A DNA stretch of 6,832 bases, taken from positions 1 to 6,832 of the forward strand of contig CALCZO010000119.1 of NCBI GenBank assembly GCA_937903315.1, given 5' to 3'. Shown in pieces: positions 1 to 6,832 of this stretch. Within the stretch, counting starts at the first letter, position 1; every line of letters begins with the position of its first letter. A program made the position numbers and the translations under genes. The stretch is from an uncultured Alphaproteobacteria bacterium. GTDB lineage: Bacteria; Pseudomonadota; Alphaproteobacteria; Rhizobiales; Beijerinckiaceae. The notes beneath the pieces were generated by a model. That model worked only from the letters and a program-made list of their open reading frames with translations. It was not told the DNA's origin and made no database searches.

Positions 1-1049
1 TTGCGGCGGTTGTAGAAATACCAGGCGATCGCCTCGCTGCCGGCGAGCGACTTGAGCTGTGTGACATGGCCGGCAAAGCGGTTGAGCCGCTGGATCGGAT
101 AGACCTCGCCGACTGGCATCGTCATCAGGTGCTCGGCGGTGATTTCGAGGAACAGCGTGCGCATAGTCTGGCTTTTTTCGTGCCAGTCGTGCGCGACATC
201 CTCGGCTTTCAGGAACTGCTTGTCCTGGCGCAGGGACTGGGCCAGCCCTTCGGCCAGCTTCTCGTCGCCGCGCTTGTCCTTCGACCAGGTGATGGCGGTC
301 TGGAACCAGCGGGCGGCGTCCGACCACTGCTTGCGGTCGTAGTGATACCAGGCAAGGCCCTGAGCGCCGACGGCGGAGGAATCGGTCTCGATCTCGGCTG
401 CGTAACGGGTGATCCGTTCGGCCGGGAAAGTGACCGGGGCTGCCTGACGCACGAGGCTTTCGGCGAAAATGTCGACATAGAGATCGCGCATCGCCCTGGA
501 GCGCTGGCGCCAGCCGTAGGCGATATCCTCGGCATCATCGAACTGGGCGTTGCCGCGATAGGCCACAGCAAGGCCGGCAGCGGTGTTTTCGTCCTGACCG
601 GCGTCACCCGCCCAGGCGAGCGAGGACTGGAACCACGGGATCGCATCCGCCCACTGCTGGCGGTTGAAGAAATACCAGCCGAGCGCCTGGGCGGCGAATA
701 CCGAGCGGGCCGTGCCGACCTGCATCTTGTAACGATCGAGGCGCTCGTCGGTGAAGGTGACGTCCGCCGGCGCCTTCAGAAGGGCTTCGCCGAGAATGTC
801 GAGGAACATCGCGCGGATGGCCTCGTTCTGCGGTCCCCATTCGAAGGCGATGGTTTCGGCGTCCTCGTACTTGCCGAGATTTTTCAGCGCGAGGATGTAG
901 CCTTCCGCAATCTTGGCGGGCTCTTCCATGGCCGTGCCATCGGGCCGCTTCTGAACCGGCCATTCCAGCGCGCTTCTGAACATGTCCGCCGCCGGCGCCC
1001 AGTCCTTGCGGGCGGAAAGATACCAGCCAAGCAGCGCGGCATCGGCCGA
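1..1049 (-). repeat. Tandem ~109-residue TPR-like protein repeats (three units plus a partial fourth)
   Basis: Within the TPR gene, unit boundaries fall at about 1049-702, 701-375, 374-48 and 47-1 (reading leftward). The hallmark WY of each unit starts at residues 412, 528, 637 and 746, giving spacings of 116, 109 and 109 residues, or 327 bp for the last two. The DNA copies are clearly diverged outside the hallmark, so this is an old duplication kept at protein level rather than a recent DNA amplification. The array continues off the left edge. Confidence 0.85.
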
Positions 1050-2258
1050 CAGCTTGTGCTTGCGGGCATAGGTGTCGAAGAACCGCAGATCGAGGATCGC
1101 GATGTCGTGCGGATTGGCCTCGGGCTTGGCCGGTGCCGGCTTGGTCGCAGCAGCTTTGGTCGCCTCCGGCTTGGCCGGTGCCGCTTTCTGTGCCTTGGCG
1201 GCGTCGACCGCCTTTTTCTCGGGCTTGACGGCGGCAGACGGGCCTCCGGCTGTCGATTTTGCCGGTTCCGTCTTGGCCGGTTCCGTCTTGGCCGGTTCGG
1301 CCACCGGGGCAGCGGCGGGCGTCGCCGACAGTGCCGCCGCGGCCGCGCCGATGCGCGCGCGCAGCTGATCCATGCGGATTTCGTCGAATTCGAGCGACCC
1401 GTCCTCGCTGCGGCCGCCAAGGGCGATCAGCACGTCCATCTGCTTGGGCGTGAAGTAGCCCACTGCCTTCTTCATCGACGTCATGCGATCGTCGCGGTCG
1501 CGGCAATTGGCGAGGATGAAGCGGTAGACCTCGAATGTCTGGGCGCTCTGGCCCATCTGGGCAAAGGCTTCGCCGACGCGCCACGGCACGTCGATGTCGG
1601 CGCAGACCATGATCTTGGGATCCTGGACGGCGGCCTCGACTACCTTGCGCCATTCCTTCGCCTCATAGGCGGCAACCAGCTTGAGGCGCGATTCCTTGCG
1701 CTCGATCTTGTAGATCAGCGCCGGAGACGGCTTCCATTTCGGTTCAGCCTTCATCCGGTCGGCGATGAGCGCGCGCAGGTCTTCCAGCTTGTCGGCGGCA
1801 AACAGGTCCCAGAACGGCTGCTCGTCCGGTCCGCCGGGCGGGCCGAGGAACAGATCATCGGGCGGCGACCAGTTGGGATAGAGCGCCTTGAGGCGCTGGA
1901 TTTCCTTGTCGACCCGCTTCTGCTGGTTTTGCGAGGCGAAGTAGCGCAAACCACTCTCATCGACCTTCTGACGGCTCGAGCGGATCAGCGGCGGCTTTTC
2001 GGACGCAGGCGGTGCACCGATGGCACCGGCCTTGCCAGGCAGGGGCTGGGCTGGAATGGGCAGCGTTGTTGATTCGGCTGCGGTGGCCGTCCGCGGCTTG
2101 CCGAACAGGTCCTCGGCCGAAACCGGTTTGGCTTCGCCGGTTTCGGGCAAGCGCGCCTGACCATGGTCAAGCCCGGCTTTTGAGGCGGTTTCGGCCGCTC
2201 CTGCATCCGCCAAAAGCGTCAGCAGGAAGGCTGAAATCAACGAGGCTCTTACCAACAT
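1..2258 (-). CDS. bcsK: Secreted TPR-repeat protein of the cellulose operon, BcsK-like (3' end outside window)
   Basis: At least 752 residues, open through the left edge. ATG at 2258 overlaps the end of bcsZ by 10 bp and has an SD (TCAGG) eight bases upstream. An N-terminal Sec signal is visible (Arg4, hydrophobic 5-17, likely cut near A-G-A-A at 19-22), so the mature protein should be periplasmic or outer-membrane associated. Layout: a Pro-rich segment (about 30-95); a mostly helical domain (about 97-300) I do not recognise; an Ala/Pro/Lys linker (about 305-382); then tandem helical repeats of about 109 residues from about 404 to the edge. Each repeat opens with a TPR-like hairpin (pattern GWYxxxRxxWxxAxxWFxxALxW at 411, 527, 636 and 745) and contains a second TPR-like hairpin such as LGKYEDAE. 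The position after bcsABZ fits the TPR protein reported in type III operons, which stands in for BcsC; the symbol bcsK follows that usage from memory. No outer-membrane barrel is seen, though one could lie beyond the edge, in which case BcsC would be the better name. TPR-like repeats and operon membership are solid; the exact role is inferred. Confidence 0.85.
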   Translation of the reverse strand, partial: MLVRASLISAFLLTLLADAGAAETASKAGLDHGQARLPETGEAKPVSAEDLFGKPRTATAAESTTLPIPAQPLPGKAGAIGAPPASEKPPLIRSSRQKVDESGLRYFASQNQQKRVDKEIQRLKALYPNWSPPDDLFLGPPGGPDEQPFWDLFAADKLEDLRALIADRMKAEPKWKPSPALIYKIERKESRLKLVAAYEAKEWRKVVEAAVQDPKIMVCADIDVPWRVGEAFAQMGQSAQTFEVYRFILANCRDRDDRMTSMKKAVGYFTPKQMDVLIALGGRSEDGSLEFDEIRMDQLRARIGAAAAALSATPAAAPVAEPAKTEPAKTEPAKSTAGGPSAAVKPEKKAVDAAKAQKAAPAKPEATKAAATKPAPAKPEANPHDIAILDLRFFDTYARKHKLSADAALLGWYLSARKDWAPAADMFRSALEWPVQKRPDGTAMEEPAKIAEGYILALKNLGKYEDAETIAFEWGPQNEAIRAMFLDILGEALLKAPADVTFTDERLDRYKMQVGTARSVFAAQALGWYFFNRQQWADAIPWFQSSLAWAGDAGQDENTAAGLAVAYRGNAQFDDAEDIAYGWRQRSRAMRDLYVDIFAESLVRQAAPVTFPAERITRYAAEIETDSSAVGAQGLAWYHYDRKQWSDAARWFQTAITWSKDKRGDEKLAEGLAQSLRQDKQFLKAEDVAHDWHEKSQTMRTLFLEITAEHLMTMPVGEVYPIQRLNRFAGHVTQLKSLAGSEAIAWYFYNRR
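1113..1346 (-). repeat. Low-complexity Ala/Pro/Lys linker coding region
   Basis: Encodes residues about 305-382 of the TPR protein, almost entirely Ala, Pro, Lys, Glu and Thr, with repeated EPAKT and APAKPE-type words. It separates the N-terminal helical domain from the 109-residue repeat array. The composition suggests a flexible, extended, basic spacer, possibly crossing the peptidoglycan layer; that role is inferred. Confidence 0.85.
1261..1298 (-). repeat. Perfect 15-bp tandem repeat inside the linker
   Basis: On the plus strand GCCGGTTCCGTCTTG occurs twice back to back (1261-1275, 1276-1290), followed by a partial third copy (GCCGGTTC, 1291-1298). On the coding strand each unit encodes a five-residue EPAKT word, so gain or loss of a unit keeps the frame. 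Confidence 0.9.
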
Positions 2259-3337
2259 GTACCAAACCTGAGACGCGCCGCAGCCAGCGACAACATATGA
2301 AGTGTCGATGGATAATACCGATCAAGGCTTACAGAACGTAAACCGAGCGGCAGCTTTGTCCCGTCAAAGGCACATTTTGCGAGGGCAAGGATTGCAGCAT
2401 AACCGGCTCCCCCCATGGGATCGGTCATCTGCGACGTCGTTACGTCATATTCGCGCACGGTCTCGCCGACCTGGCCGGAATATTGGACATAGGGCTGAAG
2501 CGCTTCGCGGTTCGGCCTCGCCGTCCATGCAAGATACAGCGGAATGCGGATGGCATTGTAGGAAAAGCGCGGCGGAAATCCCTCCGCCGGTGCCGCTTTG
2601 CCACCGGCGATGGTGACCCAGTCGGGAGCGAGCTGGGCCGCACCGAACCGGGTATTGCGCAGCAGGGTGTAGCCTGACGCGCGATAGCCGTCCCAGTCGA
2701 TGGACGGAGCGGCGGTCTTGAGCCGCTCCATCGCCGGAAACACCCAGTAGGACGGGTTGACGACCGGACCGTCCGGCCTGTCGGCAGCGGAAAAACCCAC
2801 GGCCCCGGGCAGGAGAATGCGGCCGAAGGCGCTGCGGGCGCCTGCAACCTTGTCGAGTGCGGTGACCAAGGCAACAGCCGAACGGCGGTACTCGGCCACG
2901 CCCCAGCGATCGGCGGCTTCCAGCAGCGCCCATGCGACCAGAAGCTCGCCGTCGGAGGCGTTGTTGGCATCGGTGATGTTGGGCGTCTTGTCCGCTTCCC
3001 ATCGCCATGAGATCAGCCCGTCGGGCCGTTTCATCAGGTTGGACCGGGTCCACAACCACAGGCTGTCGAAGGCCGGACGGTCATCGGCGAGGACGGCCAG
3101 CAGCATGCCGTAGCCTTGCCCTTCCGAGTGGCTGATGCCGCCATTGGCATCATCGATGATGCGCCCGTCAGGCTGGAGAAAGGCCGCCTTGTAGCGGGCC
3201 CATGTGCCGGGTTCCCAAGCCTCCGGCTCTGCCTTCAACGCCTTGAACGGCAGCAGCTCGGCGCGGGCAGGGGCTGCATGGGCACCAAGAACGACCGCCC
3301 CTATCAGGGCTGCCGCCATTGCAAGTCCACGGATCAC
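2249..3337 (-). CDS. bcsZ: Periplasmic endo-beta-1,4-glucanase BcsZ (glycoside hydrolase family 8)
   Basis: Endoglucanase of cellulose operons that cuts or edits the nascent chain in the periplasm. The product is 362 residues (E. coli BcsZ is 368). The chosen start is GTG at 3337, which overlaps the bcsB stop (GTGA) and supplies Arg3 before a hydrophobic stretch, giving a good Sec signal with a likely cut after A24-R-A26. ATG at 3319 would remove the basic residue; the ATG at 3517 lies deep in bcsB and adds non-family sequence. GH8 marks: the proton-donor Glu72 in the SEGQGYGM motif, equivalent to E. coli Glu55; the family segment ASDGE...AWALLEAADRW at 127-145 (second Asp of the usual A-S-D-G-D replaced by Glu); LLPG at 175-178 and NPSYW at 194-198. 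The position matching the E. coli base Asp243 (SYDAIR) is Asn261 here (SYNAIRIP). The enzyme may therefore use a different base, be weak, or be non-catalytic. The family assignment is firm; catalytic competence is open. Confidence 0.94.
   Translation of the reverse strand: MIRGLAMAAALIGAVVLGAHAAPARAELLPFKALKAEPEAWEPGTWARYKAAFLQPDGRIIDDANGGISHSEGQGYGMLLAVLADDRPAFDSLWLWTRSNLMKRPDGLISWRWEADKTPNITDANNASDGELLVAWALLEAADRWGVAEYRRSAVALVTALDKVAGARSAFGRILLPGAVGFSAADRPDGPVVNPSYWVFPAMERLKTAAPSIDWDGYRASGYTLLRNTRFGAAQLAPDWVTIAGGKAAPAEGFPPRFSYNAIRIPLYLAWTARPNREALQPYVQYSGQVGETVREYDVTTSQMTDPMGGAGYAAILALAKCAFDGTKLPLGLRSVSLDRYYPSTLHMLSLAAARLRFGTCW
2267..2271 (-). promoter_or_regulatory. Ribosome binding site of the TPR gene
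   Basis: TCAGG on the minus strand, eight bases before the ATG at 2258. It lies inside the last codons of bcsZ and supports this start. It is the best-spaced SD-like site among the three starts in the window; bcsB and bcsZ have no convincing one. Confidence 0.6.
3334..3337 (-). promoter_or_regulatory. bcsB/bcsZ stop-start overlap (GTGA)
   Basis: The bcsZ GTG start (3337-3335) overlaps the bcsB TGA stop (3336-3334). The rare GTG start and the lack of a clear SD suggest that BcsZ is made by coupled reinitiation, likely at a lower level than BcsB. Confidence 0.65.
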
Positions 3338-5775
3338 GGCTGCGCGCCGATGCGGTTGAGCAGCTTGCGCGTGACGAACCCGAACGCACCGCAGGCGATC
3401 AGGATCACCAGAATGTAGTACTGGATATGGTTCGACAGCCAGCCGGCCGCCACCAGCGTCACGTTCGAAACCGACCAGTCCTGCATCTGGTAGTAGTAGT
3501 GCTGGCCTTCGGGCCATGCGGTCAGTGCCCGTTCGCCGGGGTCAAACGCGACCATGCGACCGTTGAGGCGGTTCCATGTCGTGCCGGAAATCAGACCGGT
3601 GGTCTCGCGGGCGATGGTATCGCTGTCCGGGCCGGTCAGCAGCAGCCAGGTGTTGTGGCCGCCGGCCATGGCCTGCTGCTGGGCAAGCATCAGCCCGGCG
3701 TGTTTGGGGGCCGTGATTGCCGAGCGGTCGCCGTCGAGGAAGGACAACTGGTCCGGCGTGTAGCCGATGTTGCGCTGGAGGAACTGCGACAGGCCCTGAC
3801 GCATCCTGTCGCTGGTCGACACTTCCTCGACCTGCTGGCCCCAGCGCACCTTGGGTGCCGCCGGGACCGGTGCTTCGGGAAGACTGGCCGTGGTCAGCGC
3901 ACTTTCGTCATCAAAGCCGGTCGAGCCGGGACCGAACACGGCGGCAAGTCGGGTCAGCATGCCAAGGCTGGCCTGCGGAGCCTCATCGCGCTTGGGGGCG
4001 CGGCGAGCGCTCCACGTCTTGGGGACCATGTCGCGCTTGATGCCGAAATGATCGAGCAGGACGGTCGGAACTTCAGAGAACGGCGCGACGATCAGGGCCG
4101 AGCCGTTATCGGCGTCGGGCCGGCGGGCGAGCATCTGCGACAGGATCGGCTTGCCAGCCGAAATCGCGGTGCGCGTGAGGAGGGTTGCAGCCGCGCCGAG
4201 GGCCGGGAGATCCGGCTTGGGCATGTAGATGCCGACCGGCGTTTCGCCCTGACCGAACGGGAAGCCGGCGGCGGCCGTGGCGCTGAGGCTGGGCAGATGA
4301 CGGATGCGCGAGACTGGCGGCACGGCAAAGGACGTCGTGTCCTTGACCGTCAACCGTGGCGAGGTGTCGATCTGGTCGAGCGGATTGCAGTCGCGGTCGC
4401 TCTCAGTGGCAGTGCGGACTTCCAGCGTCACGGTATTGATGCCGGGCTGGAAGGCCTTCAGCGTCACCTCGACGGCGCGCCGGTTGAGCGTGTCGCCCCC
4501 CGAGCGCGACAGGCGTGCCGCGCCGGCCACCTTGCCGTTGATGCGAACCAGCGCCTCATTGTTGCCCGCCAGCCCGGCGACATACTCGCCATCGACGAAC
4601 ATCGTCGCCTTGCCGTTGTCGGCGGGGTAGAAATCAGGCGGCAGGCGGATATCCAGGCTGGCGCGATAGACACGGCCGTTGAACGACTGGCTGGTCAATC
4701 CGGCCTGATGCAGCGCAATCTCGGTGCCCGGTTCGATCGGCACACCCTTCTGCCGCTGACGCGCGCGCAATCCGGCGGCGGTGCCGATGTCGGTGACCTC
4801 CGGCTTCTCGGCCAGCATGCGGAACACGTTCTGGCCGATAGCCTCGGCGTTGGCCCCTGCGATGGCCACGCGGACAATGCCATTGAGGCGGCCGGACACT
4901 GCCAATGCGGCATCCTGCGCCGGAAACATCCCTTCGCCTGCCGGTGCGGTGCCGACATGGATATGGACGCCGGGGTTGGTCGAGGTTTCGCGCGCAAAGG
5001 CGATGCGCGGCTTCTGCCAGCCGACACGCAGCGCCAGTGACTGGGCCGCGCGGATCGCCTGATCGATCATCGCATTGTCCGCGCCCTGCGGCAGGATCAC
5101 CGTGATCGGCACAGCGCTGTCTTCGCCGACCGGCATGGCCACCAGTTCCTCGAAGCTGGCCACCAGATCCTGACCGCGAACGAGTTGAAGCCCGGTGCCG
5201 GCCGGATCGATCTCGGTCCAAAGTTCGCTGGCGGCCTCGATCGTGCAATCGACACGATGGCGCTGGCTGATCTCGAAGGTCACGGCATTGTAGCCCGCTT
5301 CCAGCAGTCCGGCGGGGACGGGGACATTGGCGGTGCTCGGCTCGCCAGAGGAATCGAGCAGGACTTCGGCAACGACACGGTCGTTGATGCTGACCTTGAG
5401 CCGCGAGGCTTCGGGCATCACCGCAACCGAATTGCGGAACCGCAGCTTGAGGGTTGCGGCCAGACCGGCCTGATCCTTGCGGACATAGACCGGAATGTCG
5501 CGATGACCTGTCTCGCCCTCGAACCGTAATTGCCCGGCGTCGATCGGCAGCCGTTGGAGCACATCGCCGCCTTCGCTCTGCGGCAGGGACTGCTCGGGCG
5601 GGATCAGCCGGAAGAACGGCGCGTTGTTGGCCGGCACCGATCCGGTGATCGAGGACCAGTCGACGTCCTGATCTGCAGACGGATCGGGAGCGGCGCTGGC
5701 GCAATGGGCCGCCAGGACAAGGGCGCTGACGGCAAGCGAACGGAGCAGGGTCTGTTTCATTCCACCGTGTCTCAT
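3334..5775 (-). CDS. bcsB: Cellulose synthase periplasmic subunit BcsB
   Basis: Periplasmic partner of BcsA, anchored in the inner membrane; it guides the nascent glucan and is needed for synthase activity. The product is 813 residues, close to the roughly 780 of E. coli BcsB. A Sec signal peptide is visible: a basic n-region (K7, R12), a hydrophobic core at about 13-23 and a likely cut after A26-S-A28. The bulk is beta-rich carbohydrate-binding and flavodoxin-like repeats; typical BcsB features include the HRVDCTIE...LWTEI segment (C177) and a second Cys at 463. Near the C-terminus an aromatic amphipathic stretch (about 759-782) leads into one membrane helix (about 784-803) followed by a basic cytoplasmic end, as in the BcsA-BcsB complex. 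Start choice: ATG at 5775 overlaps the bcsA stop as TGATG, which suits reinitiation. ATG at 5760 (five codons later) also keeps the signal peptide, but its GGTGGA touches the ATG, leaving no spacing. The frame stays open upstream to 5973, but that part lies inside bcsA and reads as low-quality Arg-rich sequence. Confidence 0.95.
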   Translation of the reverse strand: MRHGGMKQTLLRSLAVSALVLAAHCASAAPDPSADQDVDWSSITGSVPANNAPFFRLIPPEQSLPQSEGGDVLQRLPIDAGQLRFEGETGHRDIPVYVRKDQAGLAATLKLRFRNSVAVMPEASRLKVSINDRVVAEVLLDSSGEPSTANVPVPAGLLEAGYNAVTFEISQRHRVDCTIEAASELWTEIDPAGTGLQLVRGQDLVASFEELVAMPVGEDSAVPITVILPQGADNAMIDQAIRAAQSLALRVGWQKPRIAFARETSTNPGVHIHVGTAPAGEGMFPAQDAALAVSGRLNGIVRVAIAGANAEAIGQNVFRMLAEKPEVTDIGTAAGLRARQRQKGVPIEPGTEIALHQAGLTSQSFNGRVYRASLDIRLPPDFYPADNGKATMFVDGEYVAGLAGNNEALVRINGKVAGAARLSRSGGDTLNRRAVEVTLKAFQPGINTVTLEVRTATESDRDCNPLDQIDTSPRLTVKDTTSFAVPPVSRIRHLPSLSATAAAGFPFGQGETPVGIYMPKPDLPALGAAATLLTRTAISAGKPILSQMLARRPDADNGSALIVAPFSEVPTVLLDHFGIKRDMVPKTWSARRAPKRDEAPQASLGMLTRLAAVFGPGSTGFDDESALTTASLPEAPVPAAPKVRWGQQVEEVSTSDRMRQGLSQFLQRNIGYTPDQLSFLDGDRSAITAPKHAGLMLAQQQAMAGGHNTWLLLTGPDSDTIARETTGLISGTTWNRLNGRMVAFDPGERALTAWPEGQHYYYQMQDWSVSNVTLVAAGWLSNHIQYYILVILIACGAFGFVTRKLLNRIGAQP

Positions 5776-5777
5776 CA
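5773..5777 (-). promoter_or_regulatory. bcsA/bcsB stop-start overlap (TGATG)
   Basis: The TGA stop of bcsA (5777-5775) and the ATG of bcsB (5775-5773) share one base. With no convincing SD before the ATG, bcsB translation probably depends on ribosomes finishing bcsA, which would help hold the two subunits at matched levels. Confidence 0.7.
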
Positions 5778-6832
5778 ATGCGCCGGAACCATCGGACGGG
5801 CCATCTGGGGCGCGAGCGCCGGTTCCATCGCCGGGCCGGCATGGCTGGCCGGCGCGGATATGTCGTACATCGGGGCGGCGAGCGTCTGGCCGGCCTCTGC
5901 GGCTTCCGGTTCGGGCGCCTTGCGCAGCGCGATCGCGTAGTAGAAGGCGCGCACGGTATGGTTGATGCTCCACCAGAAGAACTGGAGCGTGCCCATCGTG
6001 ATGCCCTTGATCTTGCGACGGCTGGACCGGAAGTTCTCGAACACCGCCGCATCGGCATACATTGCGTCGGCAATGCCGCGGAAGTGGGTGGCGCGCAGGC
6101 CCTCGAACTGGAGACCGTAGGAGATGGCGTTGCCGTCGTTGGTCACGTTCTGGATCAGGCAGGGGAGCGGATCGGTCTCGAAGTCGGGCCGGTTGGGAAT
6201 GACGCGGAGCATGGCATGCGCCCCGCGATCGAAGCCCTGCGGCAGCCGGCCCTGCACCGGACGGATGCGCATGCCGCCGATCGAGGCATCGACGATCTCG
6301 ACCGGCACGGTCACGCCGCCCGATTCGAGTTCGCCCATACGCTTGATCTGAAGGCGCGGCGATTTGCGGCGCTCGCGCCGTTCGGCGACGATGCCGAGCG
6401 CGACACCGGCGATCAGCAGGTTGTACAGGCTCCAGCCGCCGACAATCAGCAGCAGTTCGTTGACCTCGTTTGCCGCAAGGAAGCGCCAGCAGGCGACCAC
6501 GAGGCTGAACAGGATCGCGCCGAAGAAGGCAAAATACGGCCAGGCCAGTTCCGACAGGTGATCGTTGTCCAACGTCAGGCCCTTGGCCGTGACGTTGAAC
6601 GTCGGCTTGCGCGGATTGAGCAGCACGCCCCAGATGCCCTTCACCAGATAGATTGTCTGGACGTATTCATAGGCTTCAGACACCCATGGCCAGCGTGTTG
6701 AACCGTGCAGGTAATTCTGGATGGTCATGTGCGTGAGCATGTAGATCGTCACGTAGGCAAAGAACTCCTGCGCGTTCGCCTGGAAAATCTGCATCGAGAA
6801 GAAGATGTAGAGAAACGGCGAGAGCAGGAAGA
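5775..6832 (-). CDS. bcsA: Cellulose synthase catalytic subunit BcsA, C-terminal part (5' end outside window)
   Basis: Inner-membrane, processive family 2 glycosyltransferase that makes beta-1,4-glucan from UDP-glucose and translocates it. Only the last 351 codons are present; the reading frame is open through the right edge, so the catalytic D,D,D and QxxRW motifs lie outside. Visible parts, numbered from the first full codon: a membrane helix at about 1-16; an amphipathic interface stretch at about 17-70; the gating-loop motif FNVTAK at 78-83 (family motif FxVTxK), which closes over the active site; two membrane helices at about 98-118 and 126-148; then a PilZ domain with the c-di-GMP signature R155-K-S-P-R159 (RxxxR) and D181-A-S-I-G-G (DxSxxG). 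Both PilZ motifs are intact, so activation by c-di-GMP is expected. After the PilZ domain comes an aromatic amphipathic segment (about 279-303) and then an Ala/Pro/Met-rich tail (304-351). The stop TGA shares its A with the bcsB start. The identification is secure from the gating loop plus PilZ combination and from the neighbours. [Confidence was missing from the original answer; value supplied on reformatting.]. Confidence 0.95.
   Translation of the reverse strand, partial: FLLSPFLYIFFSMQIFQANAQEFFAYVTIYMLTHMTIQNYLHGSTRWPWVSEAYEYVQTIYLVKGIWGVLLNPRKPTFNVTAKGLTLDNDHLSELAWPYFAFFGAILFSLVVACWRFLAANEVNELLLIVGGWSLYNLLIAGVALGIVAERRERRKSPRLQIKRMGELESGGVTVPVEIVDASIGGMRIRPVQGRLPQGFDRGAHAMLRVIPNRPDFETDPLPCLIQNVTNDGNAISYGLQFEGLRATHFRGIADAMYADAAVFENFRSSRRKIKGITMGTLQFFWWSINHTVRAFYYAIALRKAPEPEAAEAGQTLAAPMYDISAPASHAGPAMEPALAPQMARPMVPAH

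Noticed and set aside
604..1653. 349-codon open frame on the minus strand
   Set aside because: Alternative frame of the TPR gene, Arg/Gly-rich, whereas the main frame shows a signal peptide and conserved repeats.
66..2072. 668-codon open frame on the plus strand
   Set aside because: It is exactly antisense to the TPR gene. Its translation has no family features and includes long Gly/Arg/Phe-rich runs that mirror the Ala/Pro/Lys linker, as expected from high-GC antisense frames.
3338..3517. N-terminal extension of bcsZ to an ATG at 3517
   Set aside because: It lies in bcsB out of frame, adds 60 residues unlike GH8 proteins, and would bury the signal peptide.
3319..5040. 573-codon open frame on the plus strand
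   Set aside because: Antisense to bcsB and the start of bcsZ; Arg/Gly/Ala-rich composition with no recognisable domain, while the opposite strand encodes clear BcsB.
5776..5973. N-terminal extension of bcsB to an ATG at 5973
   Set aside because: It lies inside bcsA out of frame, is Arg-rich and would displace the signal peptide from the N-terminus.
4634..6073. 479-codon open frame on the minus strand spanning the bcsA/bcsB junction
   Set aside because: Out-of-frame shadow of bcsA and bcsB, extremely Arg/Pro-rich, with no family features.
5778..6701. 307-codon open frame on the plus strand
   Set aside because: Antisense to bcsA over the PilZ and membrane region; no domain or plausible start context.
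1..6832. CRISPR arrays, tRNA or rRNA genes, insertion sequences, terminators
   Set aside because: None seen: the window is coding from edge to edge, with no spaced direct repeats, transposase, or inverted repeats followed by a T-run.

Overview
The window is a high-GC stretch filled by one minus-strand gene cluster for bacterial cellulose synthesis. In transcription order (right to left) it holds the 3' part of bcsA, a complete bcsB, a complete bcsZ, and the 5' part of a long gene for a secreted TPR-repeat protein that runs off the left edge. There is no intergenic space: bcsA and bcsB share one base (TGATG), bcsB and bcsZ overlap by four bases (GTGA), and bcsZ and the TPR gene overlap by ten. 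This is the signature of a single, translationally coupled operon. No promoter or terminator falls inside the window, because both ends of the transcript lie outside it.

The gene order A-B-Z-TPR, the lack of bcsD, bcsE or bcsG in the visible part, and the Proteobacteria-like protein features point to a Gram-negative alphaproteobacterium. The best fit is the Hyphomicrobiales (Rhizobium/Agrobacterium-like) type of bcs operon, the layout called type III in the comparative literature. This taxonomic guess rests on gene order and sequence style, not on a search.

The working model is as follows. BcsA (inner-membrane glycosyltransferase with a c-di-GMP-binding PilZ domain) polymerises UDP-glucose and passes the glucan through the membrane. 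BcsB (periplasmic, anchored by a C-terminal helix) guides the chain. BcsZ (periplasmic GH8 endoglucanase) trims it. The TPR protein probably serves as the periplasmic scaffold, taking the place of the TPR part of BcsC.

Three points deserve a second look. BcsZ has Asn where E. coli BcsZ has its catalytic base Asp243. The TPR protein is built from unusual long repeats of about 109 residues and is separated into two parts by an Ala/Pro/Lys linker with perfect 15-bp DNA repeats. BcsA carries an Ala/Pro/Met-rich C-terminal tail. I did not find evidence of a wholly new system; the cluster is a recognisable cellulose operon with some lineage-specific parts.
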